Below, piece after piece: positions 18,793 through 27,865 of a stretch of DNA of 64,000 bases (its first letter is position 1; every line of letters starts with the position of its first letter). Origin of the DNA: Saprospiraceae bacterium (lineage in GTDB: Bacteria > Bacteroidota > Bacteroidia > Chitinophagales > Saprospiraceae); assembly GCA_016787415.1 (NCBI GenBank), contig JAEUUT010000070.1:124001-188000 (forward strand), in the 5' to 3' direction. The translations under genes and the position numbers were made by a program. Under the pieces are notes generated by a model, which saw only the letters and a program-made list of their open reading frames with translations, made no database searches and was not told the origin of the DNA.

Positions 18793-20160
18793 ATGGCAGA
18801 CAAGCATTTTTTTGACCTGTTGAAAGACAAAATAGCCGAACTGCGGCCTTCCGAAATACATCGCAGCGACGACTGGGCTGCGATGGGCGAGCGCCTGAAT
18901 GTTGCGCTGCCGCAAAAGCCCCGTAAACGGCAACGAACGATCATACTGCCCTTGTTGCTGCTCAGTGCTTTGCTGTTGAGCAATGCAGCGTGGTGGCAAT
19001 CCAGCCGCAGCGACCAGGGAGATATGACGCGGCTGGAGGTACAGGTGGCGGATTTGCAGGCATCCTTTGCAGCGTTGGGAGCAACACGGGGCATGGTGCA
19101 ATCGAAAGTGCTGCACGATACACTCTGGCGCACAGTATATGTGCGGCAAGTGCCCAGTGGTCTGGAAAGCCGTTTCAAAAATACAACACAGCCAAGAGTG
19201 GTATCTGAAGCCCGATACACGGCGGATCTTGCTCCTACTGGCCTGCGACGGAATCCTGGCTTGACTATGAATGGCCTGAATTTAGGCAGTGTGAATGCTG
19301 TGGTGCAGCCATCATCCAGATCACAAAAAGATTCGAGCGAAATAGTTGTGGCGGATAGCGGCCACAAAAGGGCTGATTACAGATCGAGCACCCTTGATTC
19401 CACAACACAACTGGCCGATTTTTCAGTTTTGAAAATACCCCGGATTGCGTTGCTCGAAATACCTGAACGTGCCATCCGACTGCCCCAAATCCCAATCATC
19501 ATCCCATTGAAACAAGAAACAATAACCGAGCCTTTTGGCCGGAGCCTTTTGGAAACCCTGCGACCCAAGTTTTTCAAGTTAGGCGGTAATATCGGCTGGT
19601 TATATGCCAGTAGTTCCGGGCTGATGCATGAAGGCGGGTTTTCCTATAACCTGCACGGTGAAATGGGCCTGACGCGGCATTGGAGCGTGACGGCGAGCTT
19701 TGGTATGGGCAGGTTGCACTACAAAGCCCATACGCCGGAAGCCATTTTAGGTACACCGGATTTCCCCATGCTCCCTAACATGGATCAGCATTTCGCTGAA
19801 CTGGATGTGACAGGACAAAAAAACCGGCAATTCGACGTCGGTTTGCGCTACACATTCGCCCAACCGGGCAAACCTCGCCCTTACCTGGGCCTTGGCTGGG
19901 GCGGCCAAACCCTCCTGCCATTCACAGTAGCATACGAAATCCAGCACGAACCGACCGGGGTGATTCAAAAGGAAGTTTTCGAGGTCATTACCCGAACACA
20001 ATTGCGCAATATGATCAGTTTGAGTGCGGGGCTGGACATTCCGCTTGCGCCCCGCTTTGACTTGACAATAGAAGGATTCTACCAACGTCAGTGGAAGAAG
20101 CCGAGCAGTATTGCGCCCGATTTGACAGGTGTCCGGGCGGGATTGGTGTGGCTGTTTTAA
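18793..20160 (+). CDS. Membrane-anchored putative anti-sigma protein with barrel-like C-terminus
   Basis: Protein of 455 residues. Residues 1-47 are soluble and end in a basic patch (KPRKRQR), 48-68 form one transmembrane helix, 75-255 are a low-complexity spacer with a short helical part, and about 260-455 alternate as beta strands with GLGWGGQ-type turns and end in a terminal Phe, like outer-membrane beta-barrels. Position right after the ECF sigma gene suggests that the N-terminal part holds the sigma factor at the inner membrane while the C-terminal part senses something at the outer membrane. No zinc-finger anti-sigma motif is seen. The topology would span the envelope, which is unusual. 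Confidence 0.65.
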   Translation: MADKHFFDLLKDKIAELRPSEIHRSDDWAAMGERLNVALPQKPRKRQRTIILPLLLLSALLLSNAAWWQSSRSDQGDMTRLEVQVADLQASFAALGATRGMVQSKVLHDTLWRTVYVRQVPSGLESRFKNTTQPRVVSEARYTADLAPTGLRRNPGLTMNGLNLGSVNAVVQPSSRSQKDSSEIVVADSGHKRADYRSSTLDSTTQLADFSVLKIPRIALLEIPERAIRLPQIPIIIPLKQETITEPFGRSLLETLRPKFFKLGGNIGWLYASSSGLMHEGGFSYNLHGEMGLTRHWSVTASFGMGRLHYKAHTPEAILGTPDFPMLPNMDQHFAELDVTGQKNRQFDVGLRYTFAQPGKPRPYLGLGWGGQTLLPFTVAYEIQHEPTGVIQKEVFEVITRTQLRNMISLSAGLDIPLAPRFDLTIEGFYQRQWKKPSSIAPDLTGVRAGLVWLF

Positions 20161-20247
20161 TAACTAATCAAAATATTTTTTACGGGTACACTGGCCTGAC
20201 AAACAATGTGTTGTTGGCAATTGTGTTCTGTTTTTCTTCACCTAACC

Positions 20248-22434
20248 ATGTTAATAATGAGGCATTTGCTACTTTATTTATTCTTTACGATGAGCGGATT
20301 CTGTTCCTTATCGGCACAAATTCTTCTTCAGCAAAATTTTGAAACCGTTGGCCTTCCAGCTGGTTGGTCTGTTACTACTCTGGCTACAGACGGAGGTTGG
20401 TCAATTGCTACACCTGCTGCCCTTTCCAGTCAATTTTTCACTATTGAAGGTAATGGCTCCCAGCGCATGGCTGGTACAAATGATGATGACTGCAATTGCG
20501 ATAAAAGCATGGATTATCTCATAAGCCCGCTATTAAATCTTTCTACAGTAGCCTCTGCTGTATTGAAAGCCGATATTTTTTTTGGTGCAGGCAATTATCA
20601 GGGTATCACGGAGCGGGGTACTATTGAGGTGTCACTTGATAAAGTGAACTGGATGGAAGTAGCAGTGCTGCATGGACACAGTGGTTGGGATCAGCACATC
20701 GTAGACCTCAGCGCGTATGCCGGAGAAGATAGCGTCTATGTGGCGTTCCATTACGATGACAATGGGGGTTTTTTGTATGGCATGGCCGTTGACAATGTGA
20801 TCATAGAAGTTCCGGCAACGTTGGATGCCGCGCTCACAGACCTCCATACCAAACTCTACGGGTTAGAGATGGAAGAAAATAATGTTAGTGGCAGGGTTTT
20901 TAACAACGGTGTGACGCCCATCACATCATTGGAAATTGCCTATACCGTTGACGGTGGCACCTCCATTGTAACAATCCTGAACAGCTTGAACATTGCTCCG
21001 TTTGAGTATTATGAGTTTCAGCACCCGACCCCATGGACGTCTATAATTGGTGTTCACAATATTGAAGTGTCTGTTACTGCTGTCAATGGTTTGATTGACG
21101 AAAATGCTGATAATAACACCCAGTCTTTTGAAACTGAGATTTTCCCCAATATCGTGCCTCCCAATATTGTGGACCAATTCTTACTCGCCACCCCGGTTTA
21201 CACCACTGTTGCTACTTCTTCCAATCAACTGAACAAACCAAACGACTTGGATTTTTTCCCGATTCTGGCAAAAAATGAACTATGGGTCGTCAATGAACGC
21301 ACAGAAGCATTGGGGGGCAGTACACTCACAATTAACGACGCCGGTCAACCCGACCAAACTTTTCTGAATCGGGTAGATGACAATGCCTGGCACTTCATGT
21401 CACTACCCACCGGGATTGCATTCAGCAACGATAATTTTAATTTTGCTACTTCTCCGGGTGTCAAAGATGCCAACCACAACGGGGGGACATTCACAGGGCC
21501 CGCGTTGTGGTCGAGCGATCCTGCTATTTATGCCCAACCATCGGGCGGCAATGGCAGCCACCTTGATATGCTGCACGGCAGTCCTTACAGCATGGGGATC
21601 GCACATGAAGCAGAGAATGTTTTCTGGGTGTTCGACGGCTGGAACGAAACCATCGTGCGCTATGACTTCAGAGAAGACCACGGTCCCGGCAATGATGACC
21701 ACAGCGATGGCATTGTGCGCCGCTATTTGGAAATACCGGTGAAAAGAGATGGTTTTGTGCCAAGCCATATGGTATTGGATAAAAGTAGTGGCTGGCTGTA
21801 CGTGGTGGACAATGGAAATGACCGGGTGCTGCGCCTCGACATACATTCTGGTACCGTTGCAGATGCCTTGCCGCTCCTGAACGAGCCACTTGCCGAGCAT
21901 TCCGAAATGGCCAATGTGACTTGGGAGGTAATCATCAGCCAGGGATTGACCCGCCCTTGCGGTATCGAGGTCATCGGAAATCGCCTGATGGTGAGCGACT
22001 ACGCGAACGGCGATATTGTTGTCTATGATATGGAAAACGGCTTCGCCGAATTAGGACGCATTGTCACTGGTCAGGCCGGTATTTCAGGTATCAAAATTGG
22101 ACCGGACGGGGGTATCTGGTATACCAATCGGATCCAAAACACCTTGAAAAAAATCATCCCCGGCGAAGTGTCCGGCACTGATGAACAGAATTGGGCTGCC
22201 GGGCTGCAAGTATCGCCTAACCCGACTTCCGGCAATTTGCTCATGCGACTGCCAGCGTTTTCTACCAATGTTTCACTGGAATTATCGGATCTCGCAGGCA
22301 AAAAAATGATGGCTTTACAGGGTATTTCAAATACGCATCAACTCGACCTGAGCGGCTTGCCCAATGGAATTTACCTGTTGTCTATTTCCAACGAAAGATT
22401 TTCGACTACCCGCAAGGTTGTTCTGGAAAAATGA
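20248..22434 (+). CDS. T9SS-secreted beta-propeller protein with a cleaved-adhesin-like domain
   Basis: From ATG 20248 the protein has about 728 residues; a second ATG at 20257 (MRHLLLYLFFTMSGF) is equally possible, both giving a signal peptide ending at SLSAQ. Next comes a jelly-roll region of about 170 residues resembling choice-of-anchor J / cleaved adhesin domains (QNFETVGLPAGW, then YGMAVDNVII). A CARDB-like segment and an NHL/YncE-like propeller (WLYVVDNGNDRVLRLD, IWYTNRIQNTLKKI) follow. The last 75 residues are a T9SS sorting domain (VSPNPTSGNLLMR to RKVVLEK). It is probably surface-exposed or released. Function unknown; the next genes concern copper and heme. Confidence 0.75.
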   Translation: MLIMRHLLLYLFFTMSGFCSLSAQILLQQNFETVGLPAGWSVTTLATDGGWSIATPAALSSQFFTIEGNGSQRMAGTNDDDCNCDKSMDYLISPLLNLSTVASAVLKADIFFGAGNYQGITERGTIEVSLDKVNWMEVAVLHGHSGWDQHIVDLSAYAGEDSVYVAFHYDDNGGFLYGMAVDNVIIEVPATLDAALTDLHTKLYGLEMEENNVSGRVFNNGVTPITSLEIAYTVDGGTSIVTILNSLNIAPFEYYEFQHPTPWTSIIGVHNIEVSVTAVNGLIDENADNNTQSFETEIFPNIVPPNIVDQFLLATPVYTTVATSSNQLNKPNDLDFFPILAKNELWVVNERTEALGGSTLTINDAGQPDQTFLNRVDDNAWHFMSLPTGIAFSNDNFNFATSPGVKDANHNGGTFTGPALWSSDPAIYAQPSGGNGSHLDMLHGSPYSMGIAHEAENVFWVFDGWNETIVRYDFREDHGPGNDDHSDGIVRRYLEIPVKRDGFVPSHMVLDKSSGWLYVVDNGNDRVLRLDIHSGTVADALPLLNEPLAEHSEMANVTWEVIISQGLTRPCGIEVIGNRLMVSDYANGDIVVYDMENGFAELGRIVTGQAGISGIKIGPDGGIWYTNRIQNTLKKIIPGEVSGTDEQNWAAGLQVSPNPTSGNLLMRLPAFSTNVSLELSDLAGKKMMALQGISNTHQLDLSGLPNGIYLLSISNERFSTTRKVVLEK

Positions 22435-22497
22435 TTTGCTCAAAAAATTAATGAACACTGTAGAAACACACAATTTTTATTATATAAATGACTTAAA

Positions 22498-23499
22498 ATG
22501 AAACAATTGTCCACAATTTTCTTGCTTTTCATTGCTGTTGTTGCAACCTCATTTACTCAAACGACTAACCAAGTCATAATCTCTTTTGATCATAAAGCCG
22601 GTGCCAATCTGATGGACCTTGGTCATACCGTTTTCCCTATTTGGAACAATAAAATGGTGAAACTAACCCGTGCGGAGTTTTATGTTTCCGAAGTTGAAAT
22701 TCATCACCCTGATGGAATGATGATGCCACTCACCGATCAGTATCTGCTAGTGAATGCCAATGCGCCCGCTACTGAATTTGATTTGGGAGCCTGGCCGGTT
22801 GAATCAGCACACGGTGTGACCCTGCACCTCGGCGTTCCGGAGGCGGTCAACCACAATGACCCGGCATCTTATCCGGCGAGCCATCCGCTCGCCCCTCAAA
22901 ACCCTTCCATGCAATGGGGCTGGTCGGCAGGCTATCGCTTTATGGCCATCGAGGGTAAAGTAGACAACAATGGCGATGGTGTACCGGAAACGAATTTCGA
23001 GTTTCATAACCTCGGCGATGCGCTGTACAAAACCATCGAACTAACGAGTACAGTAGATGCAGAAAACGGAGTGGTACACCTGCATTTTGTATTGGACTAC
23101 GCTCAATTATTTAAAAACATGGCGATGACAGGTAACCTCATCCAGCATGGAAGCGCTACCATGAACGCCGCTATGATGAACAATGCAGCCACAGAGAATT
23201 TTCTTACAATGGCCACTGTGACTGCCACGCATGAGGTAGAGATCAATTCGCTCAACATCAAAGCATCGCCTAACCCTGCCAATACCGAAACATTGCTGGA
23301 ATATACCCTTCCATCTGCTGCTGCACTCGACCTGCTGCTGACCAACACGCTTGGCCAGACAGTGCGCAGTTACACCGGTCTATCGGCTTCCGGTACGGTT
23401 CGTCTGGAGAGCGCCGCACTGCCCGAAGGCGTCTACCAGTATGTATTCTATGAAAATGGGAATTTATTGGCACGCAAACAATTGGTCGTCAAACACTGA
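22498..23499 (+). CDS. MbnP-family copper-binding protein with T9SS sorting domain
   Basis: Protein of 333 residues with a signal peptide (1-21) and an MbnP-like domain over about 25-245. Typical features are VIISFDHKAGANLM, the FYVSEVEIHHPDG strand, and MQWGWSAGYRFMAIEG with Trp140 and Trp142. In known MbnP proteins a tryptophan is oxidised to kynurenine by a MauG-like partner (MbnH) and helps bind copper; which Trp would be modified here is not known. Residues 250-333 are a T9SS sorting domain, so the protein should be exported to the cell surface rather than stay periplasmic. Its stop codon shares one base with the start of a MauG-like gene, so the two are translationally coupled. Confidence 0.85.
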   Translation: MKQLSTIFLLFIAVVATSFTQTTNQVIISFDHKAGANLMDLGHTVFPIWNNKMVKLTRAEFYVSEVEIHHPDGMMMPLTDQYLLVNANAPATEFDLGAWPVESAHGVTLHLGVPEAVNHNDPASYPASHPLAPQNPSMQWGWSAGYRFMAIEGKVDNNGDGVPETNFEFHNLGDALYKTIELTSTVDAENGVVHLHFVLDYAQLFKNMAMTGNLIQHGSATMNAAMMNNAATENFLTMATVTATHEVEINSLNIKASPNPANTETLLEYTLPSAAALDLLLTNTLGQTVRSYTGLSASGTVRLESAALPEGVYQYVFYENGNLLARKQLVVKH

Positions 23500-24527
23500 T
23501 GCGATTAGTCCCGTTTGTCATCGGTTTTCTGTTCCTCCTTTTGGCTGCCTGCCGGAAGGAGGAACAACCTTCCGTATTGCTGCCGGAATCAGATGAATAT
23601 GTCCTGCGTATTCCTGCGGGTTTTCCAGCGCCCGATATTCCGGCAGACAATACGCTGACCAAGAGCCGGGTGGCATTGGGCCGGCAACTGTTTTATGACC
23701 CGGTGCTTTCTGCCGACAACACGCGCTCCTGCGCATCCTGTCATGCTGCCTATCTCGCATTTTCAGACAGTACCGCAGTCAGTTTTGGTATTGAAAACCG
23801 TCCGGGAACGCGTAATGCGCCCACACTGGCGAATGTAGCATATCAAAAAAAGCTACTGCGCGAGGGAGGAGTACCTACTTTGGAAATGCAAATCCTTGTG
23901 CCGATTCAGGAGCATAACGAGTTCGATTTTAATATTTTGCTTGTGGCGGAGCGACTCAGCCGGATGCCGGATTATGTGGCGCAAGCCGAAAAAGCCTACG
24001 GACGTGCGCCCGATGCCTTTGTTATCACGCGCTCCATCGCGGCTTTTGAACGAACGATGCTCAGCGGAGATGCGCCTTACGACCAATTTGTGTTTCAAGG
24101 AAAATCCAATGCATTGTCTTCCTCCGAAAAACGGGGCCTTGATTTGTTCCAAAGTGAACGCCTGAACTGCTCAAAATGCCATGAGGGGTTCCTTTTCACC
24201 AACCAGGAATTTACAAACAACGGCTTGTACGAGGTTTATCCTGACACCGGGCGCATCCGCCTTACAGGACAGGAAAGCGACCGGGCGGTGTTCAAAGTGC
24301 CGAGCCTGCGCAATATCGCCCTGACTGCGCCCTACATGCACGACGGTAGTTTGCTTACCCTGGAAGCGGTTATTGATCATTATCAAACGGGCGGAAAGCC
24401 GCACCCAAACAAAAGCCCCTTGCTCAAACCTTTTGTACTCGCGCCACAGGAGCGGGCGGATTTGTTAGCATTTTTGGGTAGTTTGACGGACCAGAAATTT
24501 ATTACCAACCCGGAATTCAGACTCTGA
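23499..24527 (+). CDS. MauG/MbnH-type diheme cytochrome c peroxidase lipoprotein
   Basis: Protein of 342 residues with a lipoprotein signal (FLLLAAC, Cys18). Two c-type heme sites are visible, CASCH at 78-82 and CSKCH at 224-228, and the conserved TAPYMHDGSLLTLEAVIDHY segment near 290. Between them it reads LLREGGVPTLEMQ where related proteins have FWDGRA, so this copy diverges around the peroxidatic heme. Translationally coupled to the MbnP gene, which suggests it modifies or oxidises that protein. It could also be an ordinary hydrogen peroxide-reducing CcP. Confidence 0.88.
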   Translation: MRLVPFVIGFLFLLLAACRKEEQPSVLLPESDEYVLRIPAGFPAPDIPADNTLTKSRVALGRQLFYDPVLSADNTRSCASCHAAYLAFSDSTAVSFGIENRPGTRNAPTLANVAYQKKLLREGGVPTLEMQILVPIQEHNEFDFNILLVAERLSRMPDYVAQAEKAYGRAPDAFVITRSIAAFERTMLSGDAPYDQFVFQGKSNALSSSEKRGLDLFQSERLNCSKCHEGFLFTNQEFTNNGLYEVYPDTGRIRLTGQESDRAVFKVPSLRNIALTAPYMHDGSLLTLEAVIDHYQTGGKPHPNKSPLLKPFVLAPQERADLLAFLGSLTDQKFITNPEFRL

Positions 24528-24572
24528 TCCGTGCTACCATTTTTCAACTTTTGAAATGACAGTCAAGTAATT

Positions 24573-25655
24573 ATGAAAAAAATACTGTACATCCTTTTCT
24601 CTTTGTCCGTTCTCTTTGTCGCCTGCGACCCGAAAGAGCCTGTAGAGCCGCCCGCTACTTACGACCCGACAGTATACGACTTGAAAATCGGCGATTTCCC
24701 TACACCTGATCTACCCGCCGACAATAAATTGACTATCGCCGGGGTACAATTGGGCCGCATGCTTTTTTATGAACCTATGCTCTCAAAAGACGGCTCACAA
24801 GCCTGCGCTGATTGCCACAAACAGCAAGACGCTTTTTCTGACATCCGTCAGTTTAGCATCGGGGTAGAAAAACTCCTTGGCAAACGCCAGGCAATGCCGG
24901 TAATGAACCTGGCTTGGCATCAGAACGGCTTCTTCTGGGACGGCCGCGCGCCACACATACGAGACCAGGCCCTGAAACCCATTCAAGATCCACTCGAAAT
25001 GAACGAGACGTTACCCAACGTGGTGGCAAAACTTTCAGCAAGCAAAAAATATACGGATCAGTTTATTCGAGCATTTGGCGATGCTGCTGTTACCTCAGAA
25101 CGGGTGAGCCTGGCTTTGGAGCAGTTCATGCTGACCCTGATTTCCAATAACTCTAAATATGACCAGTCTCTGCGCGGCACGGTTGCTTTGACGCCTGCCG
25201 AAGAACGCGGCAGGATAATTTTTTTTACTGAATATGACCCGTTCGGCAGTACGAAAGGCGCCGAATGCTTCCACTGCCACGCGGGAAATAATTTTACGAA
25301 CGACGAATTTATGAACAACGGCCTCGATACCGACGAGAGCATGACCGACGAAGGCCGCAAAAAAGTGACGGACGACCCTGCTGACCGGGGCCGGTTCAAA
25401 GTGCCTTCCCTGCGCAATGTAGCGCATACCGCCCCTTACATGCACGATGGGCGCTTTGCCACGCTGGAAGCAGTTATTGACCACTACGACCATGGCGTAA
25501 AAAATTCCTCGACCATCGAATTTATCCTTCAATACAACCTGCAACCCAGTGGGCTGCAAATGACGGCGCAGGACAAGGCGGACTTGCTGGCTTTTTTAAA
25601 AACCTTGTCCGATCCCACCTTTTTGGCGAACACAGCGTTTGCCAAGCCGGAGTAA
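24573..25655 (+). CDS. Second MauG-type diheme cytochrome c peroxidase lipoprotein
   Basis: Protein of 360 residues with a lipobox (LFVAC, Cys18). Heme motifs are CADCH at 78-82 and CFHCH at 232-236; FFWDGRAPHIRDQA (residues 120-133) and APYMHDGRFATLEAVIDHY are the standard CcP/MauG signatures. It lies 45 bases after the first peroxidase and is clearly a diverged relative of it (shared N-terminal layout FPTPDLPADNKLT against FPAPDIPADNTLT). The pair may split the work of electron acceptance and substrate oxidation. Confidence 0.9.
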   Translation: MKKILYILFSLSVLFVACDPKEPVEPPATYDPTVYDLKIGDFPTPDLPADNKLTIAGVQLGRMLFYEPMLSKDGSQACADCHKQQDAFSDIRQFSIGVEKLLGKRQAMPVMNLAWHQNGFFWDGRAPHIRDQALKPIQDPLEMNETLPNVVAKLSASKKYTDQFIRAFGDAAVTSERVSLALEQFMLTLISNNSKYDQSLRGTVALTPAEERGRIIFFTEYDPFGSTKGAECFHCHAGNNFTNDEFMNNGLDTDESMTDEGRKKVTDDPADRGRFKVPSLRNVAHTAPYMHDGRFATLEAVIDHYDHGVKNSSTIEFILQYNLQPSGLQMTAQDKADLLAFLKTLSDPTFLANTAFAKPE

Positions 25656-25679
25656 TTTTAAACGGAGGTCAAAAAATGA

Positions 25680-27743
25680 ATGATGTCATACGGTTCTTCT
25701 TTTCCAAAACAGGCTTTGTCCCTGCTTTTCTTAAGCATTCAGGTCGGCTTGTCGGCTCAAATAACCATCGGCGAAAGGCCATGCCTTTTTGATGAATTAC
25801 ATCCTTCGCACACGCTCCAAGCGGCGGAGTCGCATATTCGTGCTGCCATCAGCCGGGAAGAATTGGCCGATCAGGCCGAGACTGGTCCTGAAATCCGAAC
25901 AGTCCCGGTTGTGGTGCATATTATCCACAATGGCGGCTCGGAAAACATCAGCAAAGCACAGATTGAACGGCAAATCCAGATTCTCAATGAAGACTATGGT
26001 AAACTGCCCGGCACCCCGGGCGACGGCGACGGTGTGGATACGCGCGTGCGCTTTTGTTTAGCAAAAACAGACCCGCAGGGGCGTTGTACAGACGGCATCG
26101 TGCGGCTCAAAACTACTTTGACCAACCACCAGCCGGTAGACAGGGCTACGTTGAAAAACCTGTCATTTTGGGACAATACGCGCTACCTGAATATATACAT
26201 CGTGAAGACGATTAGCGGCAATGTGGGTGGTTATTCTTCCTTCCCTTATGCTCCACCCAACGAAGATGGCATCGTGGTACGCCACAACCTGTTTGGTGAC
26301 ATCGGTACGGCAGCGGCCTCAGGTGGACGGACAACGACACACGAATTGGGTCATTGGTTCGGACTCTACCACACATTCAACGGCGGCTGTGGGCAGGACA
26401 CCTGCACCGATGGCGACCTTGTGTGCGATACGCCGCCGGTGGTCAATCCTAACTTTTCCTGCAACCTGAGCGCCAACTCCTGCGCCAACGACAGTCCCAA
26501 CCTGCCCGACCAGGTGCGCAACTACATGGACTATACGCCCGATGATTGCAAAAACTTATTCACACAGGGACAAAAAGACCGGATCATGGCAACACTCGAC
26601 ACGGTGCGGACACTCATCTGGTCATTCGACAATTTGGCGGCCACCGGTTGCGACAGCACCTATCAGCCTCCGGTGGTATGTTCACTAGCGGCTGATTTCG
26701 TAACGCTGACTCAGGCGGTTTGCTTGGGCGGAAAGGTTTATTTTATGGATCGTTCGCTCAATGTGGCTACTTCGTGGCAATGGTCGTTCCCCGGAGGTAA
26801 TCCGGCAACCTCGACTTTGCAAAATCCGACAATTCAATACGATTCCCTGGGTGCTTACCCGGTTACGCTGATTGCTGCCAACAGCACGGGAGCTGATACG
26901 CTACTGGTTGAAAATTATATCAGCGTCACCGAGCCGGGCATCGGGCATGCACTACCATTTATTGCCAATTTCGACGACGGTGTTTTCCCGCCGGTCGGTA
27001 CGGATATTTTTAACCCGGATTTGGGTATTTCCTGGGAGAAAGATTCACTTGGCGCACATTCCGCACCCTTTTCTGCCCGGATTGACAATCTGATAAACAT
27101 CAACTATGGCACTCGCGATGAAATCGTGCTGCCATTTCTCGACCTGAGCACGTCCAATCCCGACTCTGCCTTGCTGCTGACCTTTTGGTGGGCTTATGCG
27201 CGGTCGGACGCTAATTATTCTGACGAACTTATTGTGCAGATTTCCAAAGACTGCGGAGTGAATTATACGAACATCCTTACCAAATCAGGCAACGCGCTGG
27301 CCACCGGCCCCACACAAACCACGCAGTTTATTCCTACCCCAGCACAATGGCAAAAAGCGACGGTCAATCTTTTTCAGTACAAAACCGAACAGTACGTGAA
27401 AATCCGCTTTGTGAACGTGACGGACGGCGGCAACCGGATGTACCTCGACGATATCCAAATCAACGGCGGCCTGGTGACGGCTACCCATGGGCCGGAACAT
27501 TCCACATGGCCTGTTCAGATTTTCCCAAATCCCGCTTTTGACCTCGTTCGGGTGCAAACAGCAGCCGGTTGGAGCAAACCGATACACGTCCGCGCATATA
27601 ACGCGTTGGGCAGTTTGCTGCACGATTACGGCCCTGACTCCGCCGACGCTCTCTACGTTGCAGCGTTTCCGGCGGGACCTATCTTTTTCAGTATCGAATC
27701 GGGTGGACAAGTAATGACATTTCGGTTGATGAAATTAAAATGA
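25680..27743 (+). CDS. T9SS-secreted M43 (pappalysin-like) metalloprotease
   Basis: Protein of 687 residues; tandem ATGs at 25680 and 25683. The signal peptide ends near GLSAQ (27). The catalytic domain at about 70-300 contains HELGHWFGLYH at 221-231 (HExxHxxGxxH zinc site) and the Met-turn NYMDY at 281-285. It is followed by a PKD domain at about 345-420 (TSWQWSFPGGNPATSTLQNP), a jelly-roll region and a T9SS tail (IFPNPAFDLVRVQ to FRLMKLK). It may process neighbouring surface proteins or scavenge peptides; its place in a copper/heme cluster is unexplained. The gap after the second peroxidase is 24 bases, so it is probably in the same transcript. Confidence 0.87.
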   Translation: MMSYGSSFPKQALSLLFLSIQVGLSAQITIGERPCLFDELHPSHTLQAAESHIRAAISREELADQAETGPEIRTVPVVVHIIHNGGSENISKAQIERQIQILNEDYGKLPGTPGDGDGVDTRVRFCLAKTDPQGRCTDGIVRLKTTLTNHQPVDRATLKNLSFWDNTRYLNIYIVKTISGNVGGYSSFPYAPPNEDGIVVRHNLFGDIGTAAASGGRTTTHELGHWFGLYHTFNGGCGQDTCTDGDLVCDTPPVVNPNFSCNLSANSCANDSPNLPDQVRNYMDYTPDDCKNLFTQGQKDRIMATLDTVRTLIWSFDNLAATGCDSTYQPPVVCSLAADFVTLTQAVCLGGKVYFMDRSLNVATSWQWSFPGGNPATSTLQNPTIQYDSLGAYPVTLIAANSTGADTLLVENYISVTEPGIGHALPFIANFDDGVFPPVGTDIFNPDLGISWEKDSLGAHSAPFSARIDNLININYGTRDEIVLPFLDLSTSNPDSALLLTFWWAYARSDANYSDELIVQISKDCGVNYTNILTKSGNALATGPTQTTQFIPTPAQWQKATVNLFQYKTEQYVKIRFVNVTDGGNRMYLDDIQINGGLVTATHGPEHSTWPVQIFPNPAFDLVRVQTAAGWSKPIHVRAYNALGSLLHDYGPDSADALYVAAFPAGPIFFSIESGGQVMTFRLMKLK

Positions 27744-27865
27744 TGGAAATTTCCCGTACGGGCAACTGCCTGCCTGTTTTTCTTGAATAGAAAAATAGCA
27801 CTCGCTCTGAACCCAATTCAAATTTCCATCAGAAATAACCATTTTCAACGGTTCAAATTTTTAGA

